This document shows positions 24,533 through 32,631 of a DNA stretch of 64,000 bases, in pieces. The notes beneath the pieces were generated by a model. It saw only the letters and a program-made list of their open reading frames with translations, was not told where the DNA came from and searched no databases. Each line of letters begins with the position of its first letter. The stretch's first letter is position 1. Position numbers and translations under genes: made by a program. This DNA is from Pseudonocardia alaniniphila (GTDB taxonomy: Bacteria; Actinomycetota; Actinomycetes; Mycobacteriales; Pseudonocardiaceae): positions 1 through 64,000 of the forward strand of contig NZ_JAKXMK010000027.1 in NCBI RefSeq assembly GCF_022524485.1, written 5' to 3'.

Positions 24533-25706
24533 GCCCCTATTCGAAGGCTGGTCAATCGGGTTTCGTAGCCGTGCGACAGCGCGTTCGTTGCCGTCGACCA
24601 CCTGCGTCGCGTGGCTGGGCAGCGCCTCCCGTCCCTGGTTGCGGGTGCACGCCTGTACCGCGCCGATCCCAGGGCCGGTCGCTCCGGTCCTGGGTGCCCG
24701 GTTCGCCGCTGGTCCGGTGCGGGCTCGCTGGTCGGACGGCGCCTGCCTCCGCGTGAGGGCGGGGGATGACCCGGCTGGGCTCGTGAGCCGTCCCCGCTCG
24801 TGACCGGGCTGCCGTGCGAAAACGCTGTACCGCACCACGTTCGGGTTTCTGATGGGCGCTGTGGTCGCATTTCAATTCTGGGTGACGGTCCTCCCGGAGG
24901 AGATTCTCGGCAGGCCTTCTGTGGTTCGTCCGGGTCGACAACGGTCGCATTTATAGAATACTTCGCCGACGCTCATTTTGATAAGTCCTGATATTTTTCC
25001 GGATACATTTCCCCCGTGCCGGTCAAGCTCTCATCGGTTGTGTCACTACTTAGTGACACGACGTCGGGTGGGTCGTTTCCGGTGATCATCGGACTATCGG
25101 TCGCGGTATCGGCCGCAGGGGCGTGGACCGTGCGTCGCGCGATGGGTCGCAGTCTCCGTGCCCGGCAGGGTTGCCCGGCCGTTGCCTCGCGCGACGTGGC
25201 GGCGGATCGGAAGCGCTCTGCCGAACGGAGTCGATCATGATCCGCTGTTCGGTTCAGCCCTGTTCGGCTGATTAGGCCAAGACGCACGCTTGTCCTAACT
25301 GATCTGTACGGGAGGTTGATCCGCTCTGATCGATATGACTGCTCGCCTCCTGTAGGAACGCTCAGTCGTCAGCCCGTGGTCGGCGCGACTACGGCGAGCT
25401 CGTGGGAGGAGCAATCCGCCGGTCTGTCGGTCGCGGCCGAGTGAGACTCCCGCGGGCCTGTCGTTGCTCCGGGGCGCGGTGGCGGAGAGGTGCGGGTCGG
25501 TGTCGGACCGATCGACGAGCAGCGCCACGCCGGCTGCTCCGGCAGGCACTCGATGCGCCCGCAGCGCTCGCCTCCCCAAGATCGGCGTAGCCGCGATCAG
25601 CCTCGGCGAACACGGGAGTGCCTGGCGAAGGCCGACGGCCGCCGGGTAGCGACCCGGGGGCGCTGACCGACCCGATGGCCTCGGGAGGCGGGTGTTCGCT
25701 CTGCGC
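24533..25706. other. 1.17-kb stretch without a recognisable gene
   Basis: No frame here shows a credible start, codon pattern or family motif on either strand. The part 24930-25090 is distinctly richer in A/T than anything else in the window (for example TTTATAGAATAC near 24952). It holds a perfect 20-bp palindrome. The rest has ordinary GC. It lies between a regulator gene and the end of the DUF222-HNH gene, so it may be decayed mobile DNA or an untranslated RNA locus. Confidence 0.6.
25040..25059. repeat. 20-bp palindrome GTGTCACTA-CT-TAGTGACAC
   Basis: The arms GTGTCACTA (25040-25048) and TAGTGACAC (25051-25059) match perfectly around a CT centre in the AT-rich part of the gene-free stretch. 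It could be a regulator operator or the core of a hairpin. No gene starts close to it with confidence. Confidence 0.8.
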
Positions 25707-27521
25707 TCAGAACGGTGGTGGTTCATCGTCGGTTGCCGTGGTGGGGCGGGGTTCGGTGAGTGGTGGTGGATCGACCCGGTACGTGTGCCCGCTGGGTGTG
25801 GTCCAGACGATCGACCCGTCCACGTACTGGGTGAGGCTCCACCCCGGGTAGCCCTTCAACCGGTGGTGCGGCCGGCACTTCGGCCCGAGGTTGGCCGCTG
25901 AGGTGGGGCCTTGGCCGTTGGCTGGGTCGTAGGGCTGGTTGTGGTCCAGATCGCACAGGTGTGCGGGTACGCGGCAACCGGGGTGTTGGCAGTACTGATG
26001 GCGGGCGATGAGGTGTTCGGTCAGGTGTGGTGGTGGTCGGTAGCGAGTGGTGCCGTAGTCGAGCAGGGCGCCACTGAAGGGGTCGGTGACCAGTCGCCGC
26101 CAGACGCTGTCGGGATCGGCGGCGAGTTCTCGGGCGTGTTCGGCGGGGATGGGGCCATAGCCGGCGAGTTCGCCGGGTTCGTTGCTGGTTCCACGCAGGG
26201 TGTCGAGCGGGACGGTGACCCGGATCTGCACCGACACCTTGTTGGTCACCGCGGGCACCCCGCCGTCGGGTGCGACTCCGGGTAGCCGCTCCGATCCCGG
26301 CACCGGCGAGCCCGACTCGGTGATCTGGAGGCTGTCATCCAGGGAGCTGGCCGGGGTTGTGGCGGTGTCGGTTGGGGTGCGGGCGGCGGCTGTCTGGGTG
26401 TCAGCTGCCCCGACGCCACTCCGCTTGGTTTCGGTGGGCATGAGGGCAGATGTGGGAGTGGTCGACGCGGCGCTCGTCGCGGTGGCGGGCTGTGGAACAG
26501 CGCTGGCGGTGGTCTTGGTTGCGGCTGCTGTCGTGGTCTCGGGTGTGGCTGCGCGGGTCCTGGCGGCGGTCGAGGTGGCATGGCGGGAGTGAGCTGTGCC
26601 CGGGATGGAGCCGCTCGCGACGGTCGCGGCAGGGATCGGGGTCGTTGCCGGGGTTGCGTCGGAGTCCGTCCCGCTCTGCGAGCCTGGTCGCGGGGTGGCG
26701 GTGCTCTTCTCGGCGGTCCGTTGGCTGGCGTTGCTGCAGAATCCGGTCTCGCGCAGCACCAGATCGACCAGGGCGTCGGCCCGTCGGGCAGCCATCGACC
26801 GTTCGTCGGTGCTGCCGCAGCCGCGGGCGTGTTGATCCAGTACGGCGAAGGTGCCTACCGCCTCGGCCGCGGGCAGGGTCGCGGACAGGGTGGCCATGCC
26901 GTCGCATTCCGGGTAGAGCACCACCCCGCGCTCACGGCGCTTGCGCTCCCGCCGTCGCAGCGCGGAATCGGAGTCCGCGCGTAGGACGGCGCGTCGGACC
27001 GCGGCGCGCAGTTGGCCGTTGGTCTGCTCCGGGGCTCGCGGCAACACCTTTTGTTCGACCGCTGCCGCCGCGGCGGGGTCGAGGTCGGCGCAGCCGTCGG
27101 TGACGATCCGCGCCTTGGTCAGCGTGATCGCCCCGTCGTGCAGCGCGGCGAACGTGGCCGGGAACTCCTCCACCAGTTGCCGGGCCTCACCCACTCGCCA
27201 CGCCACCCCACCGGGGGACATGCGCAGCATCAACGCGACCTCGGCCTGCGCGGACTTCACCGCCTGCATCGCGTTCAGCCCCAGCGGAGGAGCGGTTTCG
27301 GCGGTGGCGACGAACTGGGCGATCTCCTCGTACTGGCGTGCTTGGGCCCAGGCGATGATCTTCTCCCAGCCCCCGATCCGTTCCAGCAGTTCGAACCGAT
27401 CGGAGGTCGGCTCGGCCTGGGCCAGGAGCATGGTCATGATCCCGTCGGGGGCGTACCCGGACCAGGACAGCGGTGTGGTCTGCGGGTCGGGCGCAGTCTC
27501 CACACCACCATATTCGAACAT
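25707..27521 (-). CDS. DUF222-HNH endonuclease family protein (13E12 type)
   Basis: 604 residues from ATG 27521 (MFEYGGVE). A DUF222 helical domain (about 20-270, with the QAVKSAQAEVALMLRMSPGGVAWRVGEA stretch) is followed by a Thr/Ala/Pro-rich low-complexity insert (about 270-420). The C-terminal HNH domain (about 515-580) reads YCQHPGCRVPAHLCDLDHN, then N/G-rich sequence and GPKCRPHHRLKGYPGW: Cys pairs, DLDH and final HH. Members occur in several copies per actinobacterial genome, in M. tuberculosis within REP13E12 repeats. A perfect LexA box covers the start, so SOS control is likely. Biochemical role unknown. Confidence 0.93.
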   Translation of the reverse strand: MFEYGGVETAPDPQTTPLSWSGYAPDGIMTMLLAQAEPTSDRFELLERIGGWEKIIAWAQARQYEEIAQFVATAETAPPLGLNAMQAVKSAQAEVALMLRMSPGGVAWRVGEARQLVEEFPATFAALHDGAITLTKARIVTDGCADLDPAAAAAVEQKVLPRAPEQTNGQLRAAVRRAVLRADSDSALRRRERKRRERGVVLYPECDGMATLSATLPAAEAVGTFAVLDQHARGCGSTDERSMAARRADALVDLVLRETGFCSNASQRTAEKSTATPRPGSQSGTDSDATPATTPIPAATVASGSIPGTAHSRHATSTAARTRAATPETTTAAATKTTASAVPQPATATSAASTTPTSALMPTETKRSGVGAADTQTAAARTPTDTATTPASSLDDSLQITESGSPVPGSERLPGVAPDGGVPAVTNKVSVQIRVTVPLDTLRGTSNEPGELAGYGPIPAEHARELAADPDSVWRRLVTDPFSGALLDYGTTRYRPPPHLTEHLIARHQYCQHPGCRVPAHLCDLDHNQPYDPANGQGPTSAANLGPKCRPHHRLKGYPGWSLTQYVDGSIVWTTPSGHTYRVDPPPLTEPRPTTATDDEPPPF

Positions 27522-27529
27522 GTGTTCGA
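27514..27529. promoter_or_regulatory. SOS (LexA) box TCGAAC-ATGT-GTTCGA
   Basis: A perfect 16-bp palindrome that matches the mycobacterial/actinobacterial LexA consensus TCGAAC-N4-GTTCGA in all fixed positions. On the minus strand its second half encodes the first codons of the DUF222-HNH protein (ATG TTC GA), so bound LexA would cover the start codon. Some M. tuberculosis 13E12 genes are known DNA-damage-induced LexA targets. Confidence 0.9.
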
Positions 27530-28020
27530 GTCTAATCGCGGGCACCGACAATTCCGGCCCGCCGTGCCACGACGGGCCAGTCGGGCGGACGGTTGGCGAG
27601 ACCGGTCGATGCGACCGGAGCCGAGGCGCTGCCGTGGCGCAGTTCGATGTCGACCAGGAACGGGTTGTTGTCCGCTGCTTGCGCGAGTGGGGTCCGTCGC
27701 CGGTCGCCCCGCGCATGCCTCCCCGTTCCGAGTGGAACGGGCGACCGTCGGTCGACGAGGCGGCTGGACGCCCGACCTGCCGGCCGCTCGCTGATGTCGA
27801 CCGGCTCGAGCGTGACCCCGCGATTTTCGGCATCCGCGACCGGTCAGCCGCGGCACGGTCTGCGGGCTATTCCGTCCGGAGCGCGGTGCCGAGCCACGCG
27901 CACGGCGCTGCCCCAGCTCGTGCTCGCCGCGCTCGGCCCAGACCCATCATCAGCCGGAGTGGACCTGACGCTGCGGCCCGGTCGGCCCGTGACGTGTCGG
28001 TGCCGTGCGAGCATGGATTG
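27530..28020. other. 490-bp stretch upstream of the HNH gene without a recognised gene
   Basis: No supported coding frame. One perfect hairpin, CCCGTTCC-GAGT-GGAACGGG (27722-27741), lies in the middle. The right end should contain the promoter of the small gene at 28021. Confidence 0.5.
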
Positions 28021-28302
28021 ATGGATGCCGCTCGAGAGCAGCCGTCAGACTCGCGCAAGGACCCCGTCGACGAGCTGAGAGAAGCAGCGGAGACCCTGCG
28101 TGGGTTCGTGCCGCAGTTTCGTGACGGCCGCCCGGTGAGCGAGTTCGTGCCGCTCGCGATCGGGAAGTTGATCGACGCAGTGGCCGACTCGATCGCGAGG
28201 GGGGACGACGTGCGCGACGCGATCAGCGGTAGCGCGTTGGAGATCGCCCGTCACCTGCACTACTTCCCCTCGGGGCCCTCCGAACCCTCCGGTAAGCCTT
28301 AG
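28021..28302 (+). CDS. Small conserved-looking hypothetical protein
   Basis: 93 residues from ATG 28021. Soluble, helical: DELREAAETLRGFVPQF, then EFVPLAIGKLIDAVADSIARGD and ISGSALEIARHLHYF. No known motif or membrane segment. Codon pattern (GC-rich third positions) fits a real gene. Its TAG overlaps by 4 bp the TAA of the convergent serS gene, so the two transcripts must overlap. Confidence 0.55.
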   Translation: MDAAREQPSDSRKDPVDELREAAETLRGFVPQFRDGRPVSEFVPLAIGKLIDAVADSIARGDDVRDAISGSALEIARHLHYFPSGPSEPSGKP

Positions 28303-29579
28303 GGCGTCAGCTCGGTGAAGCCGGTGTAGGGCACCAGCGCGTCCGGGATGCGGACGGAGCCGTCGGCCCGCTGCCCCTGCTCGAGGATCGCGACCAGCGT
28401 GCGGCCTACCGGGAGGCCCGAGCCGTTGAGAGTGGCCGCGAAGCCCCGTGCCCCGTCCTTGGCCTTCGTGCGGATGCCGGCCCGGCGCGCCTGGAACGTG
28501 CCGAAGTCCGAGACCGACGAGATCTCCCGGTACTTCTGCTGCCCGGGCAGCCACACCTCGATGTCGTAGGTGAACTCGGCGGAGAAGCCGATGTCGCCCG
28601 CAGCCAGCTTGACCACGCGGTAGGCCAGCCCGAGCCCCTGCATCGCCGCCTCGGCGTGCGAGAGGAGCACCTCCAGCTCGTCGCGCGAGCGCTCGGCCTC
28701 GACGATCCGCACCAGCTCGACCTTCGAGAACTCGTGCAGCCGGATCAGCCCACGGGTGTCGCGGCCGTAGGAGCCTGCTTCCGAGCGGAAGCACGGGGTG
28801 TGTGCGGTGTAGGCCAGCGGGAGGTCCTCGACGGCGAGGGTCTCCTTGGCGTGCAGGTTGGTGAGCGGCACCTCGGCGGTGGGGATGAGGTACAGCTCGC
28901 GGTCGGCCACGCCGGTCTTGAACAGGTCCTGCTCGAACTTCGGCAGCTGGCCGGTTCCGGTCATCGTGACGCGATTGACGAGGGTGGGCACCGACCACTC
29001 GACGTAGCCGTGTCGCTCGGTGTGCAGGTCGAGCAGGTAGCGGGCGATCGCACGCTCCAGCGCCGCGCCCTTGCCGCGGAGAATCGCGAACCGTGGGCCG
29101 GCGAGCTTCGTGGCCCGCGGCAGGTCGAGGATGCCGAGCTTCTCGCCCAGGTCGACGTGGTCGAGCGGGGTGAAGTCGAACGTCGGCGGCTCGCCCCAGG
29201 TGCGGACCATCTCGGCGTCCTCGTCGGAGGCGCCGTCGGGCAGGTCGTCGCTGGGCAGGTTGGGCACGCCCAGCAGGAAGTCCTGCAGCTCCGCCTCCAG
29301 CTCGCGGTGCTCGTCCTCGGCGGCCGAGACGATGCCCTTCAGCTCCCGGGCGCGGCTGACGAGTGCGTCGCGCTCCTGCGGGTCGCCTCCGCGCCCGGCG
29401 CTCTTCACCGCAGCAGCGACGCGCTTGGACTCCGCCCGTGCCTCGTCGCCGCGCTGGATGGCGGAGTTGCGCCGCGAGAGCAACTTCTCCAGGGACGTGA
29501 CGTCCAGGGCGAAGCCACGCCGTGCGAGCTTGCGCACGGCGTCGGTGGAGGGATCGAGCAGGACTCGCGGGTCATGCAT
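28299..29579 (-). CDS. serS: Seryl-tRNA synthetase
   Basis: 426 residues from ATG 29579 (a GTG directly before it is possible). The N-terminal coiled-coil arm (about 30-100) binds tRNA-Ser. The class II core has TAEVPLTN, motif 2 FRSEAGSYGRDTRGLIRLHEF (in two overlapping parts) and motif 3 LNGSGLPVGRTLVAILEQ. It charges tRNA-Ser with serine and supplies Ser-tRNA for selenocysteine where present. Divergent from the acyl-CoA ligase at 29718. Confidence 0.97.
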   Translation of the reverse strand: MHDPRVLLDPSTDAVRKLARRGFALDVTSLEKLLSRRNSAIQRGDEARAESKRVAAAVKSAGRGGDPQERDALVSRARELKGIVSAAEDEHRELEAELQDFLLGVPNLPSDDLPDGASDEDAEMVRTWGEPPTFDFTPLDHVDLGEKLGILDLPRATKLAGPRFAILRGKGAALERAIARYLLDLHTERHGYVEWSVPTLVNRVTMTGTGQLPKFEQDLFKTGVADRELYLIPTAEVPLTNLHAKETLAVEDLPLAYTAHTPCFRSEAGSYGRDTRGLIRLHEFSKVELVRIVEAERSRDELEVLLSHAEAAMQGLGLAYRVVKLAAGDIGFSAEFTYDIEVWLPGQQKYREISSVSDFGTFQARRAGIRTKAKDGARGFAATLNGSGLPVGRTLVAILEQGQRADGSVRIPDALVPYTGFTELTP

Positions 29580-29717
29580 CACCCGAGGGTATCGCCGGGC
29601 GCGACCGCATTCGGGGGCGCCTCCTCCAGTGAAGGTGGCGGCGCCCTGGGTGATCGCAGCAGGATATGCGTCGTGTCACAGAGCAGTGGCACGTGAAGCA
29701 GACGAAAGGTCCGTGCC

Positions 29718-31379
29718 GTGTCCGCTGCCGCCCCCGCCATCCCCTCGTACGCCTCCGGCACGTCCGACGTGCCCCTGCTCGGCGACACCATCGGCGACAA
29801 CCTCGACCGCACGGCTTCCACCTACCCGGACGGCGAGGCCCTGGTGGAGGTGCCGACCGGGCGCCGGTGGACCTACACGCAGCTGCGGGACGACGTCGAT
29901 GTGGTGGCGATGGGCCTGCTCGCGGCGGGCCTGGGGAAGGGCGATCGCGTCGGGATCTGGGCTCCCAACGTCGCCGAGTGGACGCTCATCCAGTACGCCA
30001 CGGCGAAGATCGGTGTCGTTCTCGTCAACATCAACCCGGCCTACCGCACCCATGAGCTCGAGTTCGTGCTCAAGCAGGCCGGTGTGTCGGTGCTGGTGGC
30101 AGCCGTCAGCTTCAAGACCTCCGACTACGCCGGGATGATCGAGCAGGTCCGCCCGGACTGCCCCGAGCTGCGCCAGGTGATCCTCATCGGCACCCCGGAC
30201 TGGGACGAGCTGGTGGCGGCGGGCCGTGCGGGTGACCGGGCCGAGCTGGCGCGGCGGCAGGGCGAGCTCAGCCCGGACGACCCGATCAACATCCAGTACA
30301 CCTCGGGCACCACGGGCTTCCCGAAGGGCGCCACGCTCAGCCACCACAACATCCTCAACAACGGCTACTTCGTGGGACGGCTCTGCGGCTACACGTCCGC
30401 GGACCGGGTGTGCATCCCGGTGCCCTTCTACCACTGCTTCGGCATGGTGATGGGCAACCTCGGCTGCACCACGAACGGCGCCACGATGGTGATCCCCGGT
30501 CCGGGGTTCGACCCGAAGGCCACGCTCACAGCCGTGGCGCAGGAGCGGTGCACGTCGCTCTACGGGGTGCCGACGATGTTCATCGCGGAGCTCAACGATC
30601 CCGGCTTCGGGAGCTACGACCTGTCCTCGCTCCGCACCGGGATCATGGCCGGATCGCCGTGCCCGGTGGAGGTGATGAAGCAGGTGGTCGATCGGATGGG
30701 CATGACCGAGGTGACGATCTGCTACGGGATGACCGAGACGTCGCCGGTGTCGATGCAGACCCGGGCCGACGACTCGCTGGAACGCCGGGTCTCCACGGTG
30801 GGCCGGGTGCACCCGCACGTCGAGATCAAGATCGTCGACCCGGAGACGGGCCTGACCCTTCCGCGAGGGGAGCCCGGCGAGCTCTGCACCCGTGGCTACT
30901 CGGTGATGCTCGGGTACTGGAACGAGCCAGAGAAGACGGCGGACGCGATCGACCAGGCCCGCTGGATGCACACCGGTGATCTCGGGGTGATGGACGCCGA
31001 CGGCTACGTCAACATCACCGGGCGGATCAAGGACATGGTCATCAGGGGTGGGGAGAACGTCTATCCCCGGGAGATCGAGGAGTTCCTCTACACCCATCCC
31101 GACGTGCTCGACGCCCAGGTCGTGGGCGTGCCGGACGCGAAGTACGGCGAGGAGCTGTGTGCCTGGGTGACGATTCGGGAGGGCGCCGCCGAGCTCACCG
31201 CCGAGGCGGTCCGGGAGTTCGCCACCGGCAAGCTGGCGCACTACAAGATCCCGCGTTACGTGCTGGTCGTCGATGGGTTCCCGATGACCGTCACGGGCAA
31301 GGTCCGCAAGGTCGAGATGCGCGAGAAGAGCGTGGAGTTGCTCGATCTCGGTGACGTGGCCGCCACTCATCACGCGTAA
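29718..31379 (+). CDS. AMP-dependent fatty acyl-CoA synthetase (FadD-like)
   Basis: 553 residues from GTG 29718. ANL superfamily: P-loop YTSGTTGFPKGATLSHHN, YGMTETSPV (A5), TGDLGVMDADGYVNITGR (A7-A8 hinge) and the catalytic Lys in TVTGKVRKVEMRE near the C-terminus. It activates a fatty or related acid to acyl-AMP and then acyl-CoA. Length and the RIKDMVIRGGENVYPREIEEFL block match medium/long-chain FadD proteins such as FadD35-type. Monocistronic. Confidence 0.93.
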   Translation: MSAAAPAIPSYASGTSDVPLLGDTIGDNLDRTASTYPDGEALVEVPTGRRWTYTQLRDDVDVVAMGLLAAGLGKGDRVGIWAPNVAEWTLIQYATAKIGVVLVNINPAYRTHELEFVLKQAGVSVLVAAVSFKTSDYAGMIEQVRPDCPELRQVILIGTPDWDELVAAGRAGDRAELARRQGELSPDDPINIQYTSGTTGFPKGATLSHHNILNNGYFVGRLCGYTSADRVCIPVPFYHCFGMVMGNLGCTTNGATMVIPGPGFDPKATLTAVAQERCTSLYGVPTMFIAELNDPGFGSYDLSSLRTGIMAGSPCPVEVMKQVVDRMGMTEVTICYGMTETSPVSMQTRADDSLERRVSTVGRVHPHVEIKIVDPETGLTLPRGEPGELCTRGYSVMLGYWNEPEKTADAIDQARWMHTGDLGVMDADGYVNITGRIKDMVIRGGENVYPREIEEFLYTHPDVLDAQVVGVPDAKYGEELCAWVTIREGAAELTAEAVREFATGKLAHYKIPRYVLVVDGFPMTVTGKVRKVEMREKSVELLDLGDVAATHHA

Positions 31380-31563
31380 GTGCAGGGCTGGTCCCGTTCG
31401 ACGGCTGCGTAAAGGGGCGCTCGCGGTCTAGGGTGGTCGCACGCGTCCCGGTGTCGCTCGACGGGCCAGACATAGCGACGGCCCAGGCATCAGGGGCGCG
31501 TTCGTCGTGCTGTCCACCGAGGTACTGCGCGGCGCAGGGTCGATCGAGGAACGGGTGAGCAGG

Positions 31564-31953
31564 GTGCCGACCGGCAGGGTCAAGTGGTACGACTCCGAGA
31601 AGGGGTTCGGGTTCCTCGCTCAGGACGGCGGTGAGGACGTCTACGTCCGAAAGGCTGCGCTGCCGGCCGGGGTGCAGGCGCTGAAAGCAGGGCAGCGCGT
31701 CGAGTTCGGCATGGCGGAGGGCCGCCGCGGACCGCAGGCGTTGTCGGTGCGGCTGGTCGATACGCCGCCGTCCGTCGTGGAAGCCACCCGGCGGCCCGCC
31801 GAGGATCTGCACAGCCTCATCGAGGACATGATCCGGCTGCTGGAGACCAAGGTGCAGCCCGACCTGCGCCGAGGCCGCTACCCGGAACGCAAGACGGCCA
31901 AGCTCGCTGCCGAGGTGGTGCGCGCCGTCGCGCGGGATCTCGACGGCTCCTAG
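31564..31953 (+). CDS. Cold shock domain protein with C-terminal extension
   Basis: 129 residues from GTG 31564; VPTGRVKWYDSEKGFGFLAQ is the standard start, while the open frame upstream to 31507 is not family-like. The cold shock domain (1-68) has RNP1 KGFGFL and RNP2-like VYVRKAAL. The C-terminal 60 residues are helical (EDLHSLIEDMIRLLETKVQP, KTAKLAAEVVRAVARDL), as in actinobacterial CspB-type proteins of about 130 residues. Binds single-stranded RNA/DNA. In M. tuberculosis the corresponding Rv0871 also precedes the DUF2771 and MFS genes found next here. Confidence 0.93.
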   Translation: MPTGRVKWYDSEKGFGFLAQDGGEDVYVRKAALPAGVQALKAGQRVEFGMAEGRRGPQALSVRLVDTPPSVVEATRRPAEDLHSLIEDMIRLLETKVQPDLRRGRYPERKTAKLAAEVVRAVARDLDGS

Positions 31954-31987
31954 GAGCGCGCTGATCAACTCGGCCCTACTGCGCGGC

Positions 31988-32063
31988 GCCCAGGCGGCGC
32001 CCTCGCGGCGTTGTCGTCGGGCCCGATACAACAGCGGTATCGGCCCCTCCTCCGCCTTGCGAT
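31988..32063. repeat. Dispersed 75-bp element, copy 1
   Basis: 76 bp between the cold shock gene and the convergent lipoprotein gene. It is the reverse complement of 52387-52461 apart from one single-base indel and a two-base GC/CG change. It contains a conserved hairpin: GATAC and GTATC arms around AACAGCG, extended by GGCC-rich flanks (about 32020-32048). Downstream-of-gene placement in both copies resembles a REP/MITE-like intergenic unit. Confidence 0.85.
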
Positions 32064-32119
32064 GCCACCACCTGGATCGCCGCTCGCTACGGGCGGAGTT
32101 GTTCAGCAACCTCCTAGCG

Positions 32120-32608
32120 TCACCCGGTCGTGTTGAGCACCCAGCTCGCGCGGATCGGGAACTCGATCTCCCCGGTCTCCGGGTCGGCCTGCGGCGGGGG
32201 TCCGTACTGCTGCACCTGGGCGGTGACGAGCCGGTCGTTCGGCGCCGGTAGCTCGAGCGTGTAGTCCTTCTGCGCGTTCGGGGCGAACACGGGGCTGCGC
32301 CCGTCGGTCTGCGTCCCGCCCGGGTCGCGGTAGGTGAACACCACCTGCCACGGCGTCTCGGAGATGTCCTGCGGCACCGTCACCTTGAGCGCGGTGCCCA
32401 CCGGCACGGCGAGTCGCACGGGAGCACCTGGGTCGCCCTTGCAGTCGGTGAGCTTGATGTCGCAGTACTGGGTGGGTCGCGCGACGGCGGTGTCCTGCCC
32501 GGCCGCGAACGTCACCTCGGGCGGAGCCGCGCTTCCGCATCCGGCCAGCACGAGTGCGGCGACGGGAAGCGGGAGAAGACGGCCCAGGTGACGAAGACGG
32601 CGTGGCAC
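32120..32608 (-). CDS. DUF2771 lipoprotein
   Basis: 162 residues. A signal peptide with lipobox ALVLAGCG (Cys near 24) precedes a beta-rich domain. It has two further Cys (YCDIKLTDCKG), probably a disulfide, and WQVVFTYRDPGG. Actinobacteria-specific family of unknown function on the outer face of the membrane. It follows the MFS gene by 23 bp, as in M. tuberculosis Rv0875c/Rv0876c. Confidence 0.85.
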   Translation of the reverse strand: MPRRLRHLGRLLPLPVAALVLAGCGSAAPPEVTFAAGQDTAVARPTQYCDIKLTDCKGDPGAPVRLAVPVGTALKVTVPQDISETPWQVVFTYRDPGGTQTDGRSPVFAPNAQKDYTLELPAPNDRLVTAQVQQYGPPPQADPETGEIEFPIRASWVLNTTG

Positions 32609-32631
32609 CGGTCCACCCTACGGTCGACCGG

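Noticed and set aside
25016..25240. 74-codon frame next to the 20-bp palindrome
   Set aside because: No ribosome site, weak composition, and it runs straight through the palindrome.
27519..27541. tRNA T-loop-like GTTCGAGTC
   Set aside because: The flanking bases do not pair as a T stem, and the sequence is explained by the LexA box.
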